A stretch of DNA of 64,000 nucleotides from the NCBI RefSeq assembly GCF_000006405.1, contig NW_003213081.1, positions 299,422-363,421 of the forward strand, in the 5' to 3' direction. Positions 12,503-23,693 of the stretch are shown in pieces (positions within the stretch are counted from its first letter, which is position 1; every line of letters starts with the position of its first letter). A model generated the notes under the pieces. The model was not told where the DNA came from. It made no database searches and was given only the letters and a program-made list of their open reading frames with translations. The translations under genes and the position numbers were made by a program. This DNA is from Perkinsus marinus ATCC 50983. Lineage: Eukaryota; Perkinsozoa; Perkinsida; Perkinsidae.

Positions 12503-14188
12503 TCATGGACATCCTGTCTTCATCACATCTTCACCATTTTCCTCCACTTCACGGTTCATGAAGTCCAGTTTGGTACTACTTGAACTCCCAGCCTTAGCTC
12601 TCCAAGCGGTGATGATATCAAAGCCACTACGTAAGGCACTGTAGCACTTCCGGGCGGCGGCGGCGGCAGGACCCTGCCTGGCATGCTCCTCCTTATCTAT
12701 CTTCAGACATATCTCTGCTACTACAGAGGCAGTGGTAGCATATCTATGAGGGAAGGCACAGAGTAATTGAACCAACTTAACCAACATGATCATATTAGAC
12801 TCTTGATGACTAGTCTTCTCCGACTTGACGACCCTCAGTGTGCCCCCCTCAGTATGCTGTCCCTTAATATAAGGTCCCCAATGGTGGACCCAGAGCGACA
12901 TCACTGCATCTAATACCAACTGTTCATGACATTCTATTAAGGCATCTCCACACTCTCCTTCTAGAAGTCGTGCCAAGGCATTGATGACCTCAGGTAACTT
13001 ATTAGGGTGTGTAGTGACAGTATGTATAAGGCTTAGAATACGAACACGTCTGTATTGAACTACTGCACTATCAATATCTATATTAGCAGTAAGATAGATA
13101 TGCTTATACAAGGGTGAGTCTGCAGCAGTATGAGTACTCATCATACTCCCCAAATGAGCTCTCATTATGCTAGTACTCATCATCTGAGATGACCTGGACA
13201 AAAGGCTAATGAATGATACAGTTCGAGTGCAGCAGCAACAACAGCAGCAGCAGCAACAGCCTCGTTACTACAGATAATTAGATGGCTTCTGAGGAGCAGG
13301 CGGTGGTCGTCGAGCGAGGGAAGGATGTGAATTGGTCGTCGTCGTAGTCGTAGTCGTCGTCAAGAAATGGGTAAGGTTTAAGATAGGGCTGGTGATGAGA
13401 TCAATATCATCTAGAGCATGTAGTCTAGGTCCATCTACTGTACTAGGAGGCTCCTCAAACGTAGAGTATACGAGGAAAGGTAGGAGGAGATCATCATCAT
13501 CATCACCACTCTGAGATGGGCATGGAATATTGACGATCGATAGAGTTAGGCAGTCGGCCTTACACCTACATCAATGGGAAGGGGTAAGCACTTCATACGG
13601 AGGGGTGTTGGTGTAGAAAGCGGATGTTCTCTGTGGAGACAAGTACCTTTGAGATCGATAATAGCTGATGGTTCTCTAGGGCTAAGAGGTTGTAATGCTG
13701 CCTTTGTTGTAGGCTACCCTCGAATCTCACCATCATCCTGGAGGTAGATGATGTCCTTAGACTCTTTTAGTATACCTTCTTCATCCACTGGTATATCTCG
13801 ACTAAACACTAGCCCTACGTTGCATATGCGGATGATCAATGATGAATCACCATCACCACCACTACCACCTGCTACTGCTACTACTAGGATTGAATAAGTC
13901 CTGCCATTACTCACTTGTATGGTGATGGTGGACTACCCTATTATCCCAGAGGTCTAGGTATTTCCCAATCAAGTACACACCAACAGATTGGTGTTCTGCC
14001 TTTGACGGTATCATATCGACGACATCATCCTTAGTTGATGTCGAGAGAGGCTCGAAGGCCTGTGAAGGGTTCTGATGAGGCATGAACTATCACCATCCTA
14101 CTCACCGATCCGATAGGTGCTGCTCCTGCTCTAATAGAGTCTACCTTGTATTTGGCAGATAACCTGAATAGTTATCAGATATACCAAG

Positions 14189-14219
<31 letters not shown>

Positions 14220-16347
14220 CATACCACCTGTTGAGGTCTTCAGTAAGGAGTACCCATCCTGATGGAGGGATCGGTAGCTCGATGGCCTCTCCTCCTCTTC
14301 CTCTTCCTCGAACCACTAACGTGTCTATAGCTACTAGTGGAGGGTGAATAAGATGACGGTACTGGTAGTAAAGGGTTATCAATAGTGCTAGTAGCAGCTG
14401 CTATATGGAATACTTTAAGTCTTTGATTGAAGCCTTCCACCAGTTGAAGGAACTCGGACTGGCAGCAGCCCAGTAATCGAAAACTGAGCTCTACGAGAGT
14501 GGCGTGATTACCAATGGATACAGCAGCATTAGCAGCTTCCTAAATGTATCAAAGAATAGCATCATGATGAAGAGGGGAAAGACATCATGGTCGTTCTTGT
14601 CGTTGGCTGCCTCCTTACAACACTCCTTCTTTGATCATTAATAGAGTCCTCTAGGTTCACATCATTAGGTTGCATATCCTCTACTACTTCCTCATTAGAT
14701 GTATCCTTGTCCCCTTCAACCACCTACACCACAGCCTCTAAGTGAGTACAGATGATGATGCTGCTGCTGCTCGTGACCACCACCCTAATGATGTGCCTTT
14801 CATATTGCCTACATGCTTCAGCTATCACTTCTAGATGAGGTCTAGCATAATCCAATACCTTCAAGATTATGTATGATAATCGTCGGTTATTGTTAGCGGC
14901 GGCGGCGGCGGTGGCCATCACCCACCTGCCTGAATAACTCTATTCGTAGCTTCTGCAATAGTGAATGCTGTAGCTCTCCTCCTTCTGCCTCATCCTGCTC
15001 TTGGTTATCAGTGGCATGATGATGATGATGATCTAATAGCATGAGGACAACACTCGACATATGCTGGTAAGAAGAGATGTACCCTCTTCTTCTTCCTCCT
15101 TCTCCCTCTCATTGGCGTTCAGTAATGATGTTGGAACTCGTAGTACTTCCAGTAGTAAATCGATTATAGAGATCTACCAATGGGACAGCAGTATGATGAA
15201 GAAGAAGCCGAGCATCACCCAGCACATACAGCAGAGGTATCCTCGTGGTCGTCAATACCACACAGTCCTTGAATGATCCTATCAGAGTTGATGATACTAC
15301 CACTCTCAAGACTTGCAGTCCAGAACTCATATCTACCACACTCTATGTCCCCATACCTCAAGTAGGACTAGGAGCACCACCTACTTTACACGTAAAGCCT
15401 TCAATAAGAGTAATGCATCATGTACGAGTCGATCCTCTGCTATAGGATAATGATGATGAGGAGGAGGAGGAGGAGCCATAGCCTGTAGTTCCTCGAGTTG
15501 GGCTAATATGAAACATTATCAACATCATCAACATACTCACCCCTACTCAGGCTTTTGATTCCCTCATTGGCTACTTTAAGAGCATTCTGGTAGGTGGTAA
15601 GGGATGGCAGTCCTCCGTCTTGATCCTGATGGGCAGGCGGCGGCGACGCCTCAACACAAGCACATAGGAGGCTGTACAATTGTACCAACCAGATGATATA
15701 TCTATAGTAGCTATTAGAGGACATAGTAATGGATATTAATATCACTTAGCATCTCTTAAAGGGATACATGCTTCCACGGCACGTATAACATAGGTTAGAT
15801 GTTGAACCGAGATATGGGGTATAGAGTGTTGGTAGGTGAAAGTAGCAATACGGCATACGATGGCTGAGGCTGCCAATACTCCAAGATGACAATGGAGGCT
15901 AGGGCTCGATACTCCCGATACTCTGAAGAGTAGTACTACACTCATTGGCTGCTGAGTACTACTACTATTACCGTTGAAAGATGAACTCAATGACCATAGA
16001 AGCCTCGGTCATTATTCTGTTACATTCGCTTGACAAGCGACTCCTTGTAGTAAGGATGATGATCGCTTCTTCACGAGTTAATTCTTCCCACTCTATAGTT
16101 ATCCTTTGTATCTCCTTATCCTGAATAAAATACTCGAATAGCAACTAGTAGATGTCATCACGATTATGTCAGCTGTTGTTGTTGCTGTTGCCCTTGTCGG
16201 TAGTTGTTCTCCACCATTTGGGCTACTACTGCTGCAGAGTGACTGCTGATGAGCCCTCTTCCTTCGTACAGCTTCCTCCAACAACAATAGTTCAGCAGCC
16301 TCTTCCTGACCTTCGTGATGATCCGCTTTCTTACTTGCTGATGGCAT
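12503..16347 (-). CDS. Large multi-exon protein gene, unrecognised, helical
   Basis: Minus-strand exon series that can be followed from ATG 16347 (MPSASKKADHHEGQEEAAEL) to a long last exon 12503-13199 ending MKTGCP. Clear exons are QDKEIQRITIEWEELTREEA; PMSVVLLFRVSGVSSPSLHC with HLGVLAASAIVCRIATFTYQ; YIIWLVQLYSLLCACVEASP; AEDRLVHDALLLLKALR; SYIILKVLDYARPHLEVIAE; VEGFNQRLKVFHIAAATST; SSLIIRICNVGLVFSRDI; and in the last exon RILSLIHTVTTHPNKLPEVI and LVKLVQLLCAFPHRYATTAS. The alternation of amphipathic helices suggests a HEAT/ARM-like scaffold, but I recognise no named family. More than one gene could be present; inner exon borders are not all resolved. Confidence 0.4.
14190..14219. repeat. (GTA)10 microsatellite
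   Basis: Ten perfect trinucleotide units within an intron-like part of the minus-strand gene. Confidence 0.9.
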
Positions 16348-16436
16348 GATCAGTAATCTCTCTATCTACCTCGAGGAGTGTTGTATTGACATAAACTTAA
16401 ACTTAAACTCAGTGTATTGAACAACATCGATTATCA

Positions 16437-17393
16437 TCACCCAAATTGGGTATGTATATATGTTAATAAGGTAGTAGTAGGAATACCTCTAGTAAGGGCT
16501 CTATCAGGAGTTTGAGCTACACCAGGGGCAGTCTCCATCCTCAACTCTTCTTGTAGTCTAGCTACACTTTCATCCACCTCTCGGACAGCACGAAGTATCT
16601 TCATCATAAGCCTACATTCAGCCATACTACCAAGTGCTACTACTCTTACATCAGGATTCTTAGAGGCTGCTTCCACACGCTCATCTGACTCTCTCTTTAT
16701 CGACTTATAATACCCTAGTGTCTGATGAAGGGTAGTAGTAGTAGTATAGAGGGAGGGGGGAGTACTCACAGAGATGGGATAACCTTGGTCAATGGTTGAT
16801 AGTTCCACAGGCAAGAGGGTCTTAAGAGTATGAAGTGATGGTAGACGGAAAGGTTGAGGATCCCATAGGGCAGCTTCTATTGCCTTTCTTGCTTCCCACA
16901 TAGACTAATAATACACTCTTTAGTAAGAATGAATAAGATGATGATAATACTCTTGGTTCATCGATATGATGGGCAAACATTTTCCGTCTGTATACGGCCT
17001 TAAGGACACCTCGTTGTTGCTGCTGCTGGTGGTGGTGGTGCTGCCGTTCACATCCCTCCTTCACAGTGGTGTACCCCTGGCGACTAGTTTCAGCCTAAAA
17101 CCCCAAAATAGATACGAGGAGCTATGTCCTCTACATACTGATGATAGTGTTACCAGGTGAGGAGTGGACTTGAGGTGTGAAGGGGTTAGAATGATTGCTC
17201 TTCTATTCCCCTTCTTATGGCGATAACGAATACCTGTAGTAGTAGTAGCAGAGACAAGAGGGAATATAAGAATCCCATCGTCAACCACCACGTTGATTAG
17301 ATGATAATGCTTACGGTCATGTCCTAGCTCACTAGCTACTCGAGTCTTGGCTGCTGCTGCTGCTGTTTCCTCATCAACAGCCTGAGGAGCCAT
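16437..17393 (-). CDS. Unrecognised multi-exon protein
   Basis: Begins MAPQAVDEETAAAAAKTR, continues ELGHDRKHYHLINVVVDDGI, then AETSRQGYTTVKEGCERQ with a His-Gln run and GVLKAVYRRKMFAHHIDEPR, then MWEARKAIEAALWDPQPFRL, LGYYKSIKRESDERVEAASK and MAECRLMMKILRAVREVDES. Introns such as 16738-16781 are GT-AG and keep frame. The product is basic and helical in its second half. It ends at 16437 if the last intron is read as GTAGCTC...CTAGAG. Family unknown; it could be the 5' portion of the next gene downstream. Confidence 0.4.
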
Positions 17394-17463
17394 TATGAAG
17401 AGTTCGTGCAGCGGGCCTACTGCCCATGTTTAATTCATGAACAACTATAATGGAACATTTAGC

Positions 17464-17739
17464 TCATTGCTTGCTGCTGCTGTTGTTGCTGTCCAACACG
17501 TAGTGGGTCCAGAGTAGAGAGTTGACTCGATGATAATCGAAAACATGTTGATAAGAGCCTACTACCAACGATTGTTCCTCCAAAGCGAATTGAATCTCCT
17601 CTCCAGTCGCCGTGACACCTGATATAAGCAGTAGTAGTAGTAGTATGATAGGGGCTTCCGAGGCCATGGATGGTTGGATCCCACTCTTATCTAGTCCTTT
17701 CCAACCCGAACTTGGATGATGATGATCCTCAAACATCAC
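17464..17739 (-). CDS. Hypothetical small protein or exon
   Basis: Open frame starting MMFEDHHHPSSGWKGLDKSG with a Leu-rich hydrophobic stretch and ending in an Asn/Ser-rich tail with the stop at 17464. The Leu run comes from a TAG/CTA microsatellite, and an intron with acceptor CTTATATCAG may interrupt it. No family is recognised. Confidence 0.25.
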   Translation of the reverse strand: MMFEDHHHPSSGWKGLDKSGIQPSMASEAPIILLLLLLISGVTATGEEIQFALEEQSLVVGSYQHVFDYHRVNSLLWTHYVLDSNNSSSKQ

Positions 17740-17917
17740 AGAGGATGAGTACTGTAATAATAATAAGCAACCTCCACAAGTAACGCATCATCCATATTCA
17801 ACTTAACGACTTCTTCACATGAATGTGATTAATGATGATTGTCTTGGTGTCGTTGGCATCGAGCTTTCATAAGGCTGGATGCTAATTGTCTACGGAGATC
17901 AGAATAGCCCGTCATGA

Positions 17918-19252
17918 TCATACCATCATGATGATCATGGTTAGAGGTCTAAGATCGAGAAGGATGGTATGATCATCAATGCATACTACCTCTGAGGTGT
18001 CCTGTCCTTCAAGTGGAGGTTGCTGCTGGTGCTGGTGCTGCTGCCTTGGGTAGTCGACAGCATTGGATGGTGGTGGCGGTGGCTCCTCTAGATCACCCCT
18101 ACCATCAGTGTATACCATCGGTTAGTTATCTTTCCTTCCTAGATACCTCTGTTCTACTTCATCATCCCTTTGTTGTTGAGGCGGCCTTGCTGCTCTAAGC
18201 AACTCTCGTTGTCGTCGAAGATGCTCTGCTCGAGCTAAAGCCCACCATGAGGGATAAGTATAGCCATACTCAGCAGTCAAGTCCTTACCTTCAATATCCT
18301 CCTTTGTTGGTCTATGATCGTTCCCTAATACATTAGTGGTCACCACTTGAGAAGAGGAGGTCACCACAGCATGCTCAACAGTAATAGGTATCGAGATCGC
18401 CTCCCCTCTACCTTCACGAAGAGGAGCATCGATAACATGATATCGTCAAGCGGTTAAATAAGGCTCCTCACCCTCTTTCGACACTCTGGGAAGGTCGTTA
18501 ACCTCGGTGGTGGTAGTGGTGGGTAGTCGGTGCTGCCGCACTTTGAGTGGTGGTAATGGTGACTTGTCCACACCATCATTGGTATTCCCTCTATCTAATA
18601 GACTTAGTTCTATGGCTCGTTGAACATCCTCATCATCTTCTGATGTATCAAACGGTACTAAAGATGAGGAAACCTTTGAAGTAAGGTCAGTGTTGTTGTT
18701 GTCAGGATTGGCTTCTAATGTTACTAGAAGGCAGCAGCCGTCGTGGTGAGTCTAACGACTGATTGTATCCCTCACGGTGTCGTACTCACTTTCCCCCTCG
18801 CCTGCAAATCGAAGGCTCTCCTTCAAGGCGGCTTGTAGGAGTTGCTCATCATCATCATCCTCGTTGTCGTCGTCCTGGTTACTGTTGCCATCATTATGAC
18901 TACAATAACAGTCGAGTAATCCACATATACAATGATCCCTAACGAACCATTGCTCATGCTATTGGGTTGTATAACCGTAATTCTACACAGATTGTACCTC
19001 ACCATGAGGTGATGACTGATACCAAGTTATTATTAATGCACACACACTATGAATGCCCTAATACAGGAGCTCACCTCGATGAAGGATCCATCTGATCAAG
19101 GGCATCATTCGTTTGTAACCCATGGTAGCTTTCTAACATAGCTATATGAATGGATAAGAGCATCATAACATACTACCTGAACCCCCTCGTTCAAGTTCTT
19201 GTCGTCGATTCAACATGAGATCCTTAAAATAGAGAAAGTCTTCAGTAGCCAT
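17918..19252 (-). CDS. Two-UIM (ubiquitin-interacting motif) protein
   Basis: Minus-strand gene starting at 19250-19252 (MATEDFLYFKDLMLNRRQEL). Exons join in frame over short GT-AG introns. Two ubiquitin-interacting motifs are visible: DDEQLLQAALKESLRFAG (encoded near 18815-18870) and EDDEDVQRAIELSLLDRG (near 18600-18660). Both have the acidic patch and the Ala-x-x-x-Ser core of UIM helices that bind mono- or polyubiquitin. Downstream lie DLTAEYGYTYPSWWALARAE, a basic helix, Pro- and Gln/His-rich sequence and VCIDDHTILLDLRPL. The stop used is the one at 17918; a further intron there is possible. A ubiquitin-receptor or adaptor role is inferred from the motifs only; no catalytic domain is seen. 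Confidence 0.6.
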
Positions 19253-19480
19253 CAACCTAGAACATATCCCATACACTATATAGTAGCATACTCTTGATGA
19301 CGGCAATACTCCAAGTATAGTAATACTGTTATAGTGCGGTATGCTGATCGTTATGTGATATTATCTACTATTAGGTTGGGGTTATCATTGGACTATACAT
19401 ATGTTATTCCTTCTTTATATGTTAGAGTGTATCATCACAATAGGTAGGATATTCCATCTTAAGTGTTTATACGATATCAA

Positions 19481-19889
19481 CTAAGTAGCTGACCACCTTC
19501 GTAAGACTATTCCACAGTCACCGCCATCATCAACTTCATCTAGGAATACTTGAGCAAAGAGGTCTCTATTAATATCTACACATTGACTTGATACAGTATT
19601 GAATAGTAATAAATGATTAACTAAGTTCATTAAGATGAGTATCCAATAACCCATCCACAAGGTCTCGAAATTTATTATGTATATCAGTATACTCTAACTT
19701 GTTCTCAGATGTATTATTGTCAAACATCATACAATGGTCATCAATAAACCGGTTTAGAGGTACCTAAATAGTGTATATATAGTATCAGTCTCCTACCCCT
19801 CTTACTGTCCATGATTGGCTCTGCATACTTTGGATAATATAATCCCGTAACCAATCGATAGCTTCAACTGATGATAGGTCGTCAGACAT
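19481..19889 (-). CDS. BART-domain protein (ARL2-binding protein-like)
   Basis: Three exons, 19806-19889, 19622-19763 and 19481-19575, with introns of 42 and 46 nt. All joins are in frame and give 106 residues from MSDDLSSVEAIDWLRDYIIQ to RRWSAT. The middle matches the BART (binder of ARL2) domain consensus: ENKLEYTDIHNKFRDLVDGL then LDTHLNELNINRDLFAQVF. BART domains bind GTP-loaded ARL2/ARL3 and act in ciliary and tubulin-folding traffic. The protein is shorter than human ARL2BP (about 160 residues). No other domain is present. It is tail-to-tail with nothing recognisable on the left and head-to-head with the transporter on the right. Confidence 0.75.
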
Positions 19890-20023
19890 TTAAGTTGATG
19901 ATACCAACCTACTCGACTCCGGGGCGGCAGCAGTACCAGTACCAGCAGCAGAGTTTCTCGTTTATCGCTCGCCCGATAATCCAAAATTCCGTCGCCGCCG
20001 CCGTTTGATTTCAAGTAGGACTT

Positions 20024-20085
20024 GTTATGCCCCTGCTTGGAATCGAACCTGCGGCCATTCGATGGAAGGCGAGTGCATTCTAATG
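20024..20085 (-). other. tRNA-Gly-like 3' half (relic, not a complete tRNA gene)
   Basis: On the minus strand: a TAGAATGC D-arm-like start, then CTCGCCTTCCATCGAATGG, which resembles the anticodon arm of tRNA-Gly(TCC), and CGCAGGTTCGATTCCAAG, a B box. The T stem pairs poorly and no matching 5' acceptor strand is found, so no functional tRNA is called. It lies 15 nt upstream of the transporter start codon. Confidence 0.5.
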
Positions 20086-20099
20086 TAAGTTATTTATTA

Positions 20100-21435
20100 A
20101 TGGTTACCAACGCCATCACGTTATATGGGAGTGTAGTGATTGATAAGGCAAGTAAGGATCTTGAGATAGCTACACCACTAGATCCATTTGGGTCGATGAA
20201 TGAGTCATCATGGAGGAGAGGGGTAGCATGTCTAATTATGGCATCATTATCATTCTCTGTGATGAGCCNNNNNNNNNNNNNNNNNNNNNNNNNNNNNNNN
20301 NNNNNNNNNNNNNNNNNNNNNNNNNNNNNNNNNNNNNNNNNNNNNNNNNNNNNNNNNNNNNNNNNNNNGCGAGTTTGAGACCACTGAATTACGTTTTCTG
20401 GTCATATCCCGAGGCCTTGGTGGAGCTCTATCTACATTGATGCGGTACAATATCTTCTCATTGCTTGAGTACTCGTCATTATCAGATATATATCAGTATC
20501 CCTTATACCCATTGGAGAGTCATTGAGTATACATGCTACTCATTCGGCTTTCTCATTAATCCTATCTTGGGTAATATTAAAACAGCCAATAAGGATGAGT
20601 CAAGTAGTTACAGTTATTGCCGTCACTATAGGGGTAGGTTCATCATGCTTAGTATAGAAGTATAATGGTGGTCATCGTCGTACTGGTCAGGTCGTACTAT
20701 TAGCTCATCCTCATGAGCAGCAGCAGCATCAGTTATCTAGTACTACTACCATCATATCGTACCCATCTCCCAGACTATGTGGTATAACAGCTGCATTATG
20801 TGGTAGTCTTATGGCATCTTGGGTTTATATTACAGTTACTAAGGCTGGTGTTAAGGTAGGTATCATCGGGGTAGCCCTTAGAGTGGTATTATGTTGTTGT
20901 TAGGTCCATTGGTCACAACTCACATTATGGTATGGTATATGTGGGGTAGTGTTATCATTGAGTATTTACCTATTTGGTTTTGTCCACTTATGGTCTTCTA
21001 CTCATTATCTAAGGACTACTCACACGAGGTCGTCGTTGTCGTCAGTATTAATACTGCTTGTAGTAGGGTTGATATCGTTTATAGGGCAGATTTCCTTCAA
21101 CATAGGTAATATTTACAGATTATGACTAGCGTAGACGATACTGCTTGTGAACACTCTGAACATAGTCGTAGTGGTACTACCATCCTTGTCTTAGGCCTCC
21201 AATCGACATCATCAGCAGTAACCAGTTCAATAGTACGCCAGTTGGATGTCGTCTTTGGTTTTACATTCCAGGTTGGTAGTACTCATTTCATCCCTTGTTC
21301 GATCCCTGGTTCGATCCCTGGTTATAGATCATTGTTCAGATATTCATTCAACAAGATCCGAGTTCAGCGAGCAACATTGCTGGTGCTGTTATTATCATGA
21401 CAGCATCAGTCCTCGAAAGTTGCTCATATCACTAG
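20100..21435 (+). CDS. EamA/DMT-family transporter (interrupted by a scaffold gap)
   Basis: Starts at ATG 20100 (MVTNAITLYGSVVIDKASKD), has a first membrane helix (RRGVACLIMASLSFSVMS), then 100 N, then further helices of a drug/metabolite-type transporter. These include SLSIHATHSAFSLILSWVIL then KQPIRMSQVVTVIAVTIGV, ITAALCGSLMASWVYITVTK, LTLWYGICGVVLSLSIYLF, TILVLGLQSTSSAVTSSIVR, DVVFGFTFQ|IFIQQDPSSA and SNIAGAVIIMTASVLESC before TAG at 21433. The VTVIAVTIGVG and IAGAVIIM segments match the end-of-repeat glycine helices of EamA domains. The substrate is unknown. At least four short introns are visible; one near 20640 would be only about 24 nt. The last intron carries a duplicated tRNA-like core. 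Confidence 0.7.
20269..20368. other. Assembly gap of 100 N
   Basis: One hundred unknown bases inside the transporter gene; a standard scaffold-gap size. Confidence 0.98.
21272..21339 (+). other. 68-nt intron with duplicated T-arm/B-box-like core
   Basis: Lies between exons ending DVVFGFTFQ and starting IFIQQDPSSA. It contains GTTCGATCCCTG twice in immediate tandem (about 21298-21321), in sense orientation, and ends TTGTTCAG. Confidence 0.75.
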
Positions 21436-21635
21436 TAGGTAGTTATCACCCATTATTACGAGCCATCAAGTGGCTGCTAGTCCCATGCCAAGCATGATTG
21501 CTGTTGGATTACTACTACTAATATGATCATATTGTATAGTGTTGTATGATGAATAGTAAAGCCTATTCTTCTCATCTTGTTCCTCTAGTTACTTTGTTCC
21601 TTTAACTCCTCCTCTTTTCTTCCTTATCCATTTCT

Positions 21636-23693
21636 ATGGGATATGTTCATAAAGGCCCTAAGAGTCTTGATGACTATATCAAGATGAATAGGTTTAGCCG
21701 ACTAATATACCAATTAAGATATGATCCACGTAGAGTATTAGACTTAACACTCCTCTTGGTTAGTCTCTTTGTAGAATGGTGTGGTACAGCCCTGGTAGCT
21801 CCACTAACACCATGGTAATACCATAATTCCTCCTCCTCCTCCTCCTTATCCTCCTATCCAATCCTTTTTAGGTTAGTTAAAGATCTTGATCCTGATATGG
21901 ATGAGGGTAGTGCTGCATCCATATTCATGGCATCATTCTCTATTGGTACTCTAATAGCCTCTCTCATTACAGGACCACTATCTGATAGGTATGCATATGT
22001 CCTATTCTATAGGGCCTATTGCATCATATTGCATTTATCTCAGCCAGGTACGGTAGGCGTCCAGTGTTCATATTGGCTATGTTTCTCTATACTATATCCT
22101 ACTTCCTTGTGGCTAATGCATGGAGTATAGCTAGTTTTGCTGGTTTCCGTGCTATTGGTGGAGTTTCTGCCGGTAATAATAATGCTGATTATCTCTCTAG
22201 ATTACCATCAACCACACTTGAGTAGGTACACGTCCCGTGTTGTATGCTTTCATTACGGATAGTAGTCGTGTAGAGGACATGCGCTTTTATGGTTCTTGTA
22301 TATCAATTTGCAATACTGTTGGAGGAGCGTTAGGCCCTACAATAGGTAAGTTAGATTGTAGTAGTAGGATGTGAGGATGTATTCCTTCAGGCGGTTGGTT
22401 GGCATCTGTTGGTATGTCATTTCCTTTCTACTTTATGGGTGATATTGCGGCTATACTCTTCCTATTACAGCTCTTCTTTTTGCGGGAAACCAAGCCTTGG
22501 GAGGATAAACCTCAATGGCTTAAACTAGAATATTACGAGTGTTGGAAACATCATCAAGGAGAAGAAGAAGAAGGTAGAGATGATGATGGTAATAAGAGTA
22601 ATACCCTTACTCCCTGCACACATATCCAAAGTGTAGATGGTAGTGTGATAACTATCGATAGTGGTAGTGAGCATCACAATCATCATCTTGCTTCTACTAC
22701 TACTACTCCAGCTAAGATGATGTCCCCCATGGATCAAGCTAAGGATATGGGCCTGGGGCCATGGTCAAAGAAAAACAAATGGTTCATACCAACACTCGTA
22801 TGCCTCTGCTTAGCAGCATTCGCTGGACAGTAATAACAAAGTCGTTCTCGATGATACTAGTACTACAATAGAACTGTATGTATAGGTATGTTGGTAACTC
22901 GTGGGCAACAGTATTTGGTGTACTTGGTGCAGATAGATATAATCTATCTGAACAAGAGAATGGTGAAGCAATGGGTATCCAAGCTGTTGTTGTTATTATA
23001 TGCACTATCTTATATATCTATGTATCGGGTAATATAAATCATCATTATCATAAGCTTCTTATATGCATATACTCTTCTTCTTCTTTTTGTTGTTGGTAGA
23101 TATGATTAAACCAGGTTGGGTAGCAGCCTTTGGTTTCTGTTTGGTAGTCTTAGCCATTATAGTACCATTTATATACTCACTATGGGGTACTATCATAATT
23201 GGGATGTGTGTATATGTTGGAAGTAAGACTACTACTACTATACTAAACATCATCATCACCAGCAGTAGCAGCAGCTGTTGTTGTTCCTTCTCTTGTAGTC
23301 ACATTCTTCTTTGCTGGCATGGCATATTGCAGTGCACTGATATCACCACCGAGGAGTAGAGGTCTGGTTAACTCGATAAGTATGGGTATGACTAATGTTG
23401 GTAGGTGTCGGGATCGGAAGTCAATGACACTACTACCCCTACTTGTTGTTAGGTGGTGTATTGGGACCTCTAGTAGGAGGTCAACTATATGATGTTAATG
23501 TTGCTGATCCCTATTATGTTATCTGTGGTCTAGGTGTTCTTGGTATCGCATCAAGTAAGATAACACACTCGACCTACTATTACTACCACTCAATCATTCA
23601 GGTCTAGTCGTCAATGGTGGATGCATCTATACTGAGAAGTTGGTATCCTTGCCACACTTATCTAATACACTCCCAACTGAAGCCACATCATAA
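21636..23693 (+). CDS. Major facilitator superfamily transporter
   Basis: Starts at ATG 21636 (MGYVHKGPKSLDDYIKMNRF) and ends at TAA 23691. At least eight in-frame GT-AG introns were followed. The MFS loop 2-3 signature is present as GPLSDRYGRRPVFILAMF (split by an intron after GPLSDR), followed by RAIGGVSAGTRPVLYAF (helix 4) and TVGGALGPTIGGWLASVG (helix 5). A long cytosolic loop rich in Glu, Asp, His and Thr (about 22550-22720) separates the two six-helix halves. Later segments are GYVGNSWATVFGVLGADRY, VVIICTILYIYVSG, WVAAFGFCLVVLAIIVPFIY, and the repeat-2 signature NSISMGMTNVGGVLGPLVGG. An uptake or efflux role in the plasma or organelle membrane is expected. The substrate cannot be read from sequence. 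Confidence 0.85.

Noticed and set aside
20248-20450. Coding frames reading across the N run
   Set aside because: They consist of unknown residues and only reflect the absence of stops in N.
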